Source: JAKORR01 sp964608495
Lineage (GTDB): Bacteria; Armatimonadota; Zipacnadia; Zipacnadales; FEN-943
NCBI GenBank assembly: GCA_964608495.1
Contig: CAZSOQ010000038.1
Span: 1 to 28,813, forward strand
Direction of reading: 5' to 3'
Length of the DNA: 28,813 nucleotides
Of this stretch, positions 21,469 to 28,290 are shown in pieces (the stretch's first letter is position 1; each line of letters begins with the position of its first letter). The notes beneath the pieces were generated by a model. That model was not told where the DNA came from, ran no database searches, and saw only the letters and a list, made by a program, of their open reading frames with translations. A program made the position numbers and the translations under genes.

Positions 21469-23556
21469 TCAGGATTCCTCGTGCTGCGCTTCCTGAGCGC
21501 GAGCGATGATCTGGTCGGCGATCTGCTGCGGCACGGGCTCGTAGTGGGCGAACTCCATGATGTAGCTCGCCCGGCCCTGGGAAAGCGAGCGCAGGTCGGC
21601 CGCGTAGCGCAGCAGCTCGGCCAGAGGCACGTTGGTGCGCACGATGGTCATGCCGCCACCGGCTTGGTCCATGCCCTGGATCCGCGCGCGACGGCCGTTG
21701 AGGTCGGAGACGATGTCGCCGGTCAACTCGTCGGGAGCAGAGATCTCAACGAGCATGATGGGCTCGAGGAGGATGGGCCCGGCCTGGGCTAGGGCCTCGC
21801 GCATGGCGATCTGGCCGGCCAACTGGAAGGCGATGTCCGAGCTGTCCACCGGGTGGGTCTGGCCGTCGTCCACCGTCACGCGGAGGTCGGTGACGGGGTA
21901 GCCGGTGACGGGCCCCTTTTGCGTGGCGGCGCGGCAGCCCTTCTCCACGGAGGGGATGAAGGTGCCGGGAATGGCGCCGCCGACGACGGCGTCCACGAAC
22001 TCGAAGCCCTGGCCCCTGGGCAGGGGCTCGACGCGGATCCACACATCGCCGAACTGGCCGCGGCCGCCGGTCTGCTTCTTGTGCCGGCCGTGCACGCGCA
22101 CGGACTGGGTGACCGTCTCCAGGTAGGGCACCTTGGGCTCGCTCAGCTCAACCGTCAGCTGGAACTGGCGCTGCAGCCGCGCGATGACCGTCTCGAGGTG
22201 CAGCGGGCCCATGCCCGAGACCACCAGCTCGCCGGTATCGTCGCTGCGGCGGTAGCGGAAGCCGGCATCCTCGTCGGCGGCGCGCCCCAGCGCGGGGCCC
22301 AGCTTGTCCTCGTCCTGGCGGCCGGCGCCCCGCAGGGCCAGGGAATGCATGGGCTCGATGAGCTGAGGGCTCGCGTAGACGATCCTGGACTTGGGATCGG
22401 CCAGCGTGTCGCTGGTGCGGGCGTTCTCGAGCCGGGTGACACAGCCCAGGTCGCCGGGCCACAGCTCACCGACCTGGGTGGTCTTGCGCCCCTGCACGAC
22501 GGCGAGGCCCGAGCACTTCTCGCGTTCGCCGCTCTGGCTTACCACCACGGACGCGTCGGCGCGAGCCGTGCCGCTCATGACCCGCAGGAAGCTGATCCGA
22601 CCGACATAGGGGTCGGTAAGGGTCTTGAAGACCACAGCCGAGAAGGGCTCGGTCGGGTCGGCCGTGCGCTCGACCTCGGCGCTGCCGTCGGCCAGGGCGC
22701 CCTTCACGGTGGGCATGTCGGCCGGGCTCGGGCCCGCCGCGACGACGAAGTCCAGCAGGGGCAGGCCTCCGAGGTCAGCCGTGGCCGCCGAGCACAGAAC
22801 GGGCACGAGCGCGCCCGACAGGATGGCCGCCTTCAGGCCGGAGAGCAGCTGCTCGGGCGTCAGGTCCTCGTTGGCGAAGTACTCCTCGAGCAGATCGTCG
22901 TTGCTCTCGGCCACCGCCTCGACCAGAGCCGTCCGCGCTTCCTGGGCCTGCTCGGCGTACTCCGCCGGAAGGTCCACGACCTGCGCATTGGCGCCCGCGC
23001 CGGTGACGGCCTTCATGGTGAGCAGGTCCACGACCCCGCGGAAGCCGGCCTCGGCGCCCAGGGGCAACTGGACCGGCACCGGCCGGCAGTCGGGCAGAGC
23101 CTCGCGCAGGCTGGCGACAGCCGCGGCGAAGTCGGCCCGCTCGCGGTCCATCTTGTTGACGACGGCGATGAGAGGCAGGGACCGTTCCCGCGCCATGGCG
23201 TAGACACGGCGGGTATGCACCTCGACACCGGCGGCGGCGTCAACGACCAGAGCGCCGAGGTCCGCGATCCAGACGGCGTAGGTCACCTCGGTGATGAACT
23301 CGGAATAGCCGGGCGTGTCGAGGACGTTGACCTTGTAGCCATCGCGTTCGGCGTAGCACAGCGACGTCATGATGGAGACGCCGCGCTCGGCCTCCTCCGG
23401 ATCGGCGTCGCACACGGTATTGCCCTGCTCCACCACGCCCAGACGCGTCGTCACGCCGGTGTCATAGAGGAGGGCCTCGGCGAGGCTTGTCTTGCCGCAG
23501 CCGCGGTGGCCCAGAAGTACCAGATTGCGAATCTGCTCCGTTGTGTGCGGGGGCAC
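21469..23556 (-). CDS. EF-G-like translational GTPase (EF-G-2/FusA2 type) inside the ribosomal operon
   Basis: This 695-residue protein is a full-length five-domain EF-G paralogue. The G domain has GHRGCGKTS (16-24), the switch-I core ERGVSI (57-62), DTPGY (80-84), NKMD (134-137) and CSA (255-257). Domain II follows (about 302-390), domain III (about 400-475), domain IV (about 478-605; HKKQTGGRGQFGDVW, GGAIPGTFIPSVEKG, HPVDSSDIAF) and domain V (about 600-675; RRARIQGMD). The P-loop and DTPGY, where canonical EF-G has DAGKT and DTPGH, mark the EF-G-2 subfamily known from Thermus, mycobacteria and others. The catalytic His becomes Tyr84, and the switch-I Thr becomes Ser61. The function of this subfamily is unsettled: translocation, recycling or a stress role are candidates. 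The start is GTG 23556 with GAGGAGGGG 7 nt upstream. It sits 66 nt after rpsQ and 51 nt before rplN. Confidence 0.95.
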   Translation of the reverse strand: MPPHTTEQIRNLVLLGHRGCGKTSLAEALLYDTGVTTRLGVVEQGNTVCDADPEEAERGVSIMTSLCYAERDGYKVNVLDTPGYSEFITEVTYAVWIADLGALVVDAAAGVEVHTRRVYAMARERSLPLIAVVNKMDRERADFAAAVASLREALPDCRPVPVQLPLGAEAGFRGVVDLLTMKAVTGAGANAQVVDLPAEYAEQAQEARTALVEAVAESNDDLLEEYFANEDLTPEQLLSGLKAAILSGALVPVLCSAATADLGGLPLLDFVVAAGPSPADMPTVKGALADGSAEVERTADPTEPFSAVVFKTLTDPYVGRISFLRVMSGTARADASVVVSQSGEREKCSGLAVVQGRKTTQVGELWPGDLGCVTRLENARTSDTLADPKSRIVYASPQLIEPMHSLALRGAGRQDEDKLGPALGRAADEDAGFRYRRSDDTGELVVSGMGPLHLETVIARLQRQFQLTVELSEPKVPYLETVTQSVRVHGRHKKQTGGRGQFGDVWIRVEPLPRGQGFEFVDAVVGGAIPGTFIPSVEKGCRAATQKGPVTGYPVTDLRVTVDDGQTHPVDSSDIAFQLAGQIAMREALAQAGPILLEPIMLVEISAPDELTGDIVSDLNGRRARIQGMDQAGGGMTIVRTNVPLAELLRYAADLRSLSQGRASYIMEFAHYEPVPQQIADQIIARAQEAQHEES

Positions 23557-23622
23557 TCTCTCGCCCCTCCTCTATCGGGTCATGGCAGGCGTCCAAACCG
23601 AACGACCGGCAGGCGGCCGGGC

Positions 23623-24078
23623 TCAGTCCTCGTCCTCCTGCTCCTCCTCATCGTCCCTGTCGTCCACGGGCTCCTCCTGCGCGGGCGCCTCGGGCTGCTC
23701 ATCAGGAGCATCCTCGGCGGCCGGCGCGGCCTGCTCGGCATCGGCGATGATCTCGGCCACCTCGTTGGTGACCTCGACGGCCTCGGTGACCGCCTCGACA
23801 CCGGCCTGCGGCGTGTCGGCCCGGCGGATGACAGCCACCATGCGCCAGGACTTGCGGCGGCTGTGGGGGCGGCACTCCGCGATCCGCACGATGTCGCCCA
23901 GGCGGGCCTCGTTGTCCTCGTCGTGGACCATGTACTTCTTCCGCCGGCGCAGGACGCGGGCGTAGAGCGGGTGGCGCACCAGGCGCTCGACTCGCACCAC
24001 GATGGTCTTGTCCATGCTGTCGCTTACGACGATGCCCTCTCGCGTCTTGCGCAGTCCGGTGGTCTCGCTATTCGGCAT
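23623..24078 (-). CDS. rpsQ: 30S ribosomal protein S17 with long acidic C-terminal tail
   Basis: S17 is a primary 16S rRNA-binding protein of the 30S body. The core (about 10-87) is canonical: KTREGIVVSDSMDKTIVVRV, HPLYARVLRRRKKYMVHDE, ARLGDIVRIAECRPHSRRKS, then MVAVIRR. It is followed by a 64-residue tail rich in Ala, Glu, Asp and Pro that ends in an almost wholly acidic stretch (DDRDDEEEQEDED). The total of 151 residues compares with about 80-90 usual. The tail looks disordered and is absent from typical S17. The start is ATG 24078 with GAGGG 6 nt upstream, rather than TTG 24084. Confidence 0.95.
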   Translation of the reverse strand: MPNSETTGLRKTREGIVVSDSMDKTIVVRVERLVRHPLYARVLRRRKKYMVHDEDNEARLGDIVRIAECRPHSRRKSWRMVAVIRRADTPQAGVEAVTEAVEVTNEVAEIIADAEQAAPAAEDAPDEQPEAPAQEEPVDDRDDEEEQEDED

Positions 24079-24108
24079 CTTCAACCCTCACTCGCGGAGG
24101 CTGGAGAC

Positions 24109-24345
24109 TCAGGCCTGCGGGGAACGCAGTCCGAGCTGACGCTCCCGCAGCTCAGTCTTGATCCGCGCGATCGCCTTCCTGTACTTGCGCACGCGCTTGG
24201 GGTCGTCAACCTGGCCGGAGGCCAGGCGGAAGCGCAGATTGCTCAGCGCCTCCTCGATGTGGCGGAGACGCTCGTGCAGTTCCGCGTCGCTGGCGGCATG
24301 GATCTGGTCGAGAAGGTCTCGGGTGCTCTTGGAGCTGTCAGGCAT
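24109..24345 (-). CDS. rpmC: 50S ribosomal protein L29
   Basis: L29 is a small helical protein at the tunnel exit, next to L23 and the SRP/trigger-factor site. The 78-residue product has two long helices: STRDLLDQIHAASDAELHER and LRHIEEALSNLRFRLASGQ, then the conserved RKYRKAIARIKTELRERQLG. The start is ATG 24345, which overlaps the rplP end by 8 nt and has GGGAGGAG 7 nt upstream. Length is normal to slightly long. Confidence 0.96.
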   Translation of the reverse strand: MPDSSKSTRDLLDQIHAASDAELHERLRHIEEALSNLRFRLASGQVDDPKRVRKYRKAIARIKTELRERQLGLRSPQA

Positions 24346-24760
24346 GGGTCGGCTCCTCCCGTTCCACGAACCGTGTCTTGATCGGCAGCTTGTGGCCGGC
24401 CAGGCGCATGGCTTCGACGGCCACTTCCCTGTCCACGCCGGCCATCTCGAAGAGCACACGGCCGGGCTTGACCACGGCCACGTGGTACATCACCTGGCCC
24501 TTGCCCTTGCCCTGACGGGACTCGGGCGGCTTGGCCGTGAAGGGCTTGTCGGGGAACACGCGGATCCACAGCTTGCCGCCGCGCTTGGCGGCTCGGGTCA
24601 TGGCAACACGCGCGGCCTCGATCTGCCGGGCGGTGAGCCAGCAGGGCTCGAGGGCCTGCAGTCCGTAGTCGCCGAAGGCCAGGGAACTGCCACGCTGGGC
24701 CAGCCCGGTCATGCGGCCGCGATGGGTCTTGCGGTACTTGGTGCGCTTAGGCATCAGCAT
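24338..24760 (-). CDS. rplP: 50S ribosomal protein L16
   Basis: L16 lines the tRNA passage near the A site. The 140-residue protein begins MLMPKRTKYRKTHRGRMTG, the family signature, followed by FGDYGLQALEPCWLTARQIE, AARVAMTRAAKRGGKLWIRV, FPDKPFTAKPPESRQGKGKG and VKPGRVLFEMAG. The start ATG 24760 has GAGGAGG 9 nt upstream; ATG 24754 is a poorer fit to the spacing. It overlaps the end of rpsC by 14 nt. An in-frame extension up to 24997 is a shadow of the S3 tail. Confidence 0.97.
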   Translation of the reverse strand: MLMPKRTKYRKTHRGRMTGLAQRGSSLAFGDYGLQALEPCWLTARQIEAARVAMTRAAKRGGKLWIRVFPDKPFTAKPPESRQGKGKGQVMYHVAVVKPGRVLFEMAGVDREVAVEAMRLAGHKLPIKTRFVEREEPTHA

Positions 24761-25709
24761 CTTCGTCAGCCTCCTCGGCCTCCGAGGGCGCGACCTCTTC
24801 CTCGTCCGCCGCGTCCATGCCGGCGGCCACGGGCTCGTCCAGGCCCACCAGCTCCTCGACCGGGCTGGGCTCGTCCAGGGCCGGCGGCTCGACAACGACG
24901 GGCTTGGGGGCCGGAGCCACGGTGGTCGGCGTCTCCTCCGCGGCCGTGGCAGCGGCCTCGACCGCCGGCGCGGGGGCGCCGCGCTGCTCCTGCTCATCGC
25001 CGTGCAGCTCGCGCTGGGCGGCCGTGATCTCGGCCTCCAAGCGCTCGGCGTCCTCCTCCTCGGAGCGGACGCGGCGGGCAGGCAGGACGTCGCCGCGGTA
25101 GATCCAGACCTTCACCCCGATGGGGCCATAGGTCGTGTGAGCGGTCTCGATCCCGTAGTCAATGTCGGCACGAAGGGTCTGCAAGGGCACGCGGCCCACG
25201 GGGCCCATGGACTCGGTGCGGGCGATGTCGGCGCCGTTGAGGCGGCCGGCGACCTTGATACGGATGCCCTTGGCGCCCTGGCGCATGGCTCGCTCGATGG
25301 ACTGGCGCATGGCCCAGCGGTGGGAGACGCGACGCTCCATCTGGCGGGCGATGTTCTCGGCTACGAGCTGGGCATTGACGTCGGGCTCGGGGGCCTCCTC
25401 GACGTTGACGCGAGTGCGCTTGCCGGTCTCCCGTTCGAGGCGCTGGCGCAGGGCGTCCACATCGCGGCCGCCACGGCCGATGACGACCCCTGGCTTGGCC
25501 GTGGCTACGGTCACGGTGATGGAGTCGCGGCTGCGGTCAATGATGATGTCGGATATGCCCGCGTTGCGATGGAGGTGGCGGATCAGGCGTCGGATCCTGA
25601 GATCCTCGACCAGCCAGCGCGTGTAGTCGCGGCCGCTGGCGAACCAGCGAGCCTTACACTGGCGGATGATGCCCAGTCGGAAGCCGTAGGGGTGCACCTT
25701 CTGGCCCAT
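24747..25709 (-). CDS. rpsC: 30S ribosomal protein S3 with long acidic C-terminal tail
   Basis: S3 sits in the 30S head at the mRNA entry channel and shares the ribosomal helicase role with S4 and S5. The 212-residue core is normal: GQKVHPYGFRLGI at the start, a type II KH domain with the GVVIGRGG loop (74-81), and RLNGADIARTE...GPIGVKVWIYRGDVLP at the end. It is followed by about 108 residues that begin with a charged helix-like stretch (SEEEDAERLEAEITAAQREL) and continue as an Ala/Pro/Glu/Val-rich, acidic, probably disordered tail to the end at residue 320. Usual length is about 210-240. It starts at ATG 25709, 12 nt after rplV. The 3' end overlaps rplP. Confidence 0.96.
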   Translation of the reverse strand: MGQKVHPYGFRLGIIRQCKARWFASGRDYTRWLVEDLRIRRLIRHLHRNAGISDIIIDRSRDSITVTVATAKPGVVIGRGGRDVDALRQRLERETGKRTRVNVEEAPEPDVNAQLVAENIARQMERRVSHRWAMRQSIERAMRQGAKGIRIKVAGRLNGADIARTESMGPVGRVPLQTLRADIDYGIETAHTTYGPIGVKVWIYRGDVLPARRVRSEEEDAERLEAEITAAQRELHGDEQEQRGAPAPAVEAAATAAEETPTTVAPAPKPVVVEPPALDEPSPVEELVGLDEPVAAGMDAADEEEVAPSEAEEADEDADA

Positions 25710-25721
25710 GCACTGTCCTCC

Positions 25722-26126
25722 TTAACGCCGGGCGCGCGAGGAAGCGGCGCGGGAGCGGCCCCGCGGCTCCGCTTGCCGAGCCCGCTCCTGAGCCTGCTCG
25801 TCGCTGACGACCACCAGGATGTGACAGGACCGCTTGCGGATGACGTCGGCGCGGCCCCTGGCTCTGGGCAACATGCGCCTCATACGGGTGGCGTCGCCCG
25901 CCTGGGCGTCCTTCACGACCAGGTCCTCGGGGTCCAGATCGTGGTTGTTCTCGGCATTGGCCACCGCGGAGAGCAGCGCGCGGCGCAGCTCAAAGGCCGA
26001 GGGACTGCTGTCCAGGCCGAGCATGCCGATGGCCTCGCTCGCCGGCTTGCCGCGCACAAGCCGGCAGTAACGCCGAACCTTGTACGGGCTGATCCTCACC
26101 CACTTGTGCAAAGCGCGAACGTCCAT
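25722..26126 (-). CDS. rplV: 50S ribosomal protein L22
   Basis: L22 has a beta-hairpin that reaches into the peptide exit tunnel. The 134-residue protein has VRISPYKVRRYCRLVRGKPA (about 9-28), LLSAVANAENNHDLDPEDLV, the hairpin GDATRMRRMLPRARGRADVI and KRSCHILVVVSDE. A short basic Arg/Ala/Ser-rich tail extends beyond the usual ~115 residues. The start is ATG 26126, 16 nt after rpsS. Confidence 0.97.
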   Translation of the reverse strand: MDVRALHKWVRISPYKVRRYCRLVRGKPASEAIGMLGLDSSPSAFELRRALLSAVANAENNHDLDPEDLVVKDAQAGDATRMRRMLPRARGRADVIRKRSCHILVVVSDEQAQERARQAEPRGRSRAASSRARR

Positions 26127-26142
26127 GGTCCTACCTCTCGTG

Positions 26143-26427
26143 CTAAGTTACGCCCGTCGTGCGCTCGGAGCGGCCCCGGAAGCCGCGGAAGGTGCGCGTG
26201 GGCGCGAACTCGCCCAGCTTGTGGCCGACCATGTTCTCGCTGATGTAGATGGGCACGTGCTTGCGCCCGTCGTACACCGCGATGGTGTGGCCGACCATCT
26301 CCGGGTAGATGGTCGAGCGCCGCGACCAGGTCCTGATCAGGCCTCGCTGGCCGGAGGCATTCATCTCCTCCACGCGGCGGAGCAGCTTGGGTTCGCAGAA
26401 CGGACCTTTCTTTCTGGAGCGCGCCAT
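26143..26427 (-). CDS. rpsS: 30S ribosomal protein S19
   Basis: S19 forms the head complex with S13. The 94-residue protein starts MARSRKKGPFCEPKLLRRVE, contains IRTWSRRSTIYPEMVGHTIA and VYDGRKHVPIYISENMVGHK, and ends LGEFAPTRTFRGFRGRSERT plus TGVT. The start is ATG 26427; an in-frame upstream codon at 26454 overlaps the rplB end and gives a non-homologous extension. Confidence 0.97.
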   Translation of the reverse strand: MARSRKKGPFCEPKLLRRVEEMNASGQRGLIRTWSRRSTIYPEMVGHTIAVYDGRKHVPIYISENMVGHKLGEFAPTRTFRGFRGRSERTTGVT

Positions 26428-26450
26428 AGAGCGTCTTACCCCCTGCCGAC

Positions 26451-27296
26451 TCAACGGCGCTTCCTGGTAGCGTGACGGCTGCGCACGATGAAGCGCGAGG
26501 TCGGTTTCCGCTTTTTGCGGGTGCGGACACCCAGCGTCTTCCAGCCCCAGGGACTGCGGGGGGCGGCCTGCCCGATGGGGGCCTTGCCCTCGCCGCCGCC
26601 GTGGGGATGGTCGTGAGATCCCATCGCCGAGCCGCGCACGGTCGGGCGGATGCCGCGGTGTCGCTTGCGGCCCGCCTTGCCGTCGCGGACGTTCTGGTGA
26701 TCGGAGTTGCTTACCACGCCGATGGTGGCCCTGCAGCGCAGAGACACCATGCGCACCTCGCCCGAGGGCATCCGCAACTGGGCGTAGCCGCCCTCCTTGG
26801 CGAGGATCTGGACGCTGGCCCCAGCGGACCGGGCCAACTGGCCACCGCGCCCGGGCTGCAGCTCCACGTTGTGAATCGGGCGGTCCGGCGGGATGCGCTC
26901 GATGGCCATGGCGCAGCCGACCCGGATCGGCGCCGAGTCGCCACTGGCGACCGTCTGCCCTCGCTCCAGGCCCTCGGGGGCAAGGATGTAGCGCTTCTCG
27001 CCGTCGGCGTAGTGCAAAAGCGCAAGGAAGGCCGAGCGGTTCGGGTCGTATTCGAGCGCCGCCACGCGGGCGGGCACGCCGTCCTTGTCCCGCTTGAAGT
27101 CCACGACCCGGATGAGCCTGCGCGCGCCGCCGCCGCGGTGGCGCACCGTCACTCGACCCGAGTTGTTGCGCCCGGCCGACTTGGCGTTGCTGCGTACCAG
27201 ACCGCGCTCGGGGCGCTTGCGGTCGAGCTTGGCCGTGTCCACCCTGGTGTAGGTACGCCTACCCGGAGAGGTGGGCTTGTGGGTTTTGATTGCCAT
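26451..27296 (-). CDS. rplB: 50S ribosomal protein L2
   Basis: L2 supports subunit association and the peptidyl transferase centre. The 281-residue protein has the N-terminal KTHKPTSPGRRTYTRVD, the SH3-like core (RHRGGGARRLIRVVDFKRDK), and the C-terminal loop DHPHGGGEG (229-237). The segment before that loop reads AMGSHDHPHGG, where most bacteria have AMNPVDHPHGG; the essential His-Pro-His part is retained. The rest (SPWGWKTLGVRTRKKRKPTS) is standard. It starts at ATG 27296, 17 nt after rplW. Confidence 0.97.
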   Translation of the reverse strand: MAIKTHKPTSPGRRTYTRVDTAKLDRKRPERGLVRSNAKSAGRNNSGRVTVRHRGGGARRLIRVVDFKRDKDGVPARVAALEYDPNRSAFLALLHYADGEKRYILAPEGLERGQTVASGDSAPIRVGCAMAIERIPPDRPIHNVELQPGRGGQLARSAGASVQILAKEGGYAQLRMPSGEVRMVSLRCRATIGVVSNSDHQNVRDGKAGRKRHRGIRPTVRGSAMGSHDHPHGGGEGKAPIGQAAPRSPWGWKTLGVRTRKKRKPTSRFIVRSRHATRKRR

Positions 27297-27313
27297 AACC
27301 TGCTCTCCCCTGT

Positions 27314-27625
27314 CTAAGCGCGCTCCACCACGTCTATCCGGTCGCCGGGAGCCAGAGTGACCAGGGCCTTCTTCCAGCCCGAGGTGCGGCCCTGGGGGTA
27401 GCGCCAGCCGTAGCGGCGGGTCTTGCCGCCCACGCTCATGGTGCAGACCTTCAGGACTCTCACCCCAAAGAGGACCTCGATGGCCCGGCGGATCTCGACC
27501 TTGTTCGCATCGGGATGCACGCGGAAGGTGTAGGTGTTCTGCTCGTCAATCAGCCGCATGCTCTTCTCAGTCACGACCGGCGCGATGAGAATGCTGCGGT
27601 ACCGTCCGTAGTCGGCGGACCGCAT
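27314..27625 (-). CDS. rplW: 50S ribosomal protein L23
   Basis: L23 is the exit-tunnel docking site for trigger factor and SRP. The 103-residue product has APVVTEKSMRLIDEQNTYTF (about 16-35), VHPDANKVEIRRAIEVLFGV and VRVLKVCTMSVGGKTRRYGW, then a basic C-terminus. ATG 27625 directly follows the rplD TAA stop (TAAATG), so translation is probably coupled. Confidence 0.97.
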   Translation of the reverse strand: MRSADYGRYRSILIAPVVTEKSMRLIDEQNTYTFRVHPDANKVEIRRAIEVLFGVRVLKVCTMSVGGKTRRYGWRYPQGRTSGWKKALVTLAPGDRIDVVERA

Positions 27626-28270
27626 TTACTCTCCCTCCTCCTCTTGCGGTGCCTGCAGCCTCTCCAGAGCGGCCTGGGTGATGAGAATGTCGTCAGCCCA
27701 GATCACGTCGCGCACGGAGAAGTGCGGCACCTCCCGGCGGAGCAGGCCGGGCAGATTGCGGCAGCTCAGGTAAAGGGCCTGGTCCCGGTACTCGTCGGGA
27801 GAGAGGATCAGGAGGGTGCGGGCCTCACAGCCCAGGCCGGCGAGAACGCGGGCCACGGCCTTGGTGCTGATCTCGGGCAGGTCGAAGCCGGCCAGGATGG
27901 TCACCACACCATCGCGCACCTGCTCGGAAAGCGCCGAGAGCAAGGCCTTGCGGCGCATCTTGCGGGGCAGGTGAAGAGGCCGCCTGGCCCCATGGGGGCC
28001 GTGGGCCTTGTAGCCGCCCACGAAGACGTTGGCGGCGCGGGACCCGTGACGGGCCCGGCCCAGGCCCTTCTGGCGGTACCACTTGGCGGTGGTCAGCGCG
28101 ATCTCGCCGCGACGGAGAACGCGATGCTGGCCGACGTGGCGCTGGTTCTCCACCACGCGCAGGGCCTGGTGGACCAGGTCAAGGTTGAGGGGAAGGCCGA
28201 GCAGGTCGTCGGGTATGTCAACCTGCCCTACCTTCTCGCCCTCGATGTTGCGTACAGCAAGCTGCGGCAT
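27626..28270 (-). CDS. rplD: 50S ribosomal protein L4
   Basis: L4 contributes a loop to the exit-tunnel constriction and represses the S10 operon in enterobacteria. The 214-residue protein contains VHQALRVVENQRHVGQHRVL, the tunnel-loop region KWYRQKGLGRARHGSRAANV, FVGGYKAHGPHG, KALLSALSEQVRDGVVTILA, LILSPDEYRDQALYLSCRNL and VIWADDILITQAALERLQ. A short acidic tail (APQEEEGE) ends it. The start is ATG 28270, 20 nt after rplC. Confidence 0.97.
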   Translation of the reverse strand: MPQLAVRNIEGEKVGQVDIPDDLLGLPLNLDLVHQALRVVENQRHVGQHRVLRRGEIALTTAKWYRQKGLGRARHGSRAANVFVGGYKAHGPHGARRPLHLPRKMRRKALLSALSEQVRDGVVTILAGFDLPEISTKAVARVLAGLGCEARTLLILSPDEYRDQALYLSCRNLPGLLRREVPHFSVRDVIWADDILITQAALERLQAPQEEEGE

Positions 28271-28290
28271 GATAGCTCACCCTGCAAGGC

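Noticed and set aside
23557..23622. Possible separate promoter for the EF-G-like gene (TTGGAC with a TAGAGG box)
   Set aside because: The -10 candidate is poor and overlaps the ribosome binding site; read-through from the operon is the simpler view.
21853..24381. 842-codon open frame on the plus strand antisense to the EF-G-like gene and rpsQ
   Set aside because: It is an open antisense frame produced by GC-rich third positions; its translation is His/Gly/Ala/Leu-rich with no recognisable domain, and the minus-strand genes beneath it are certain.
24711..26243. 510-codon plus-strand frame antisense to rpsC and rplV
   Set aside because: It overlaps unmistakable ribosomal genes and shows no family motifs or ribosome binding site.
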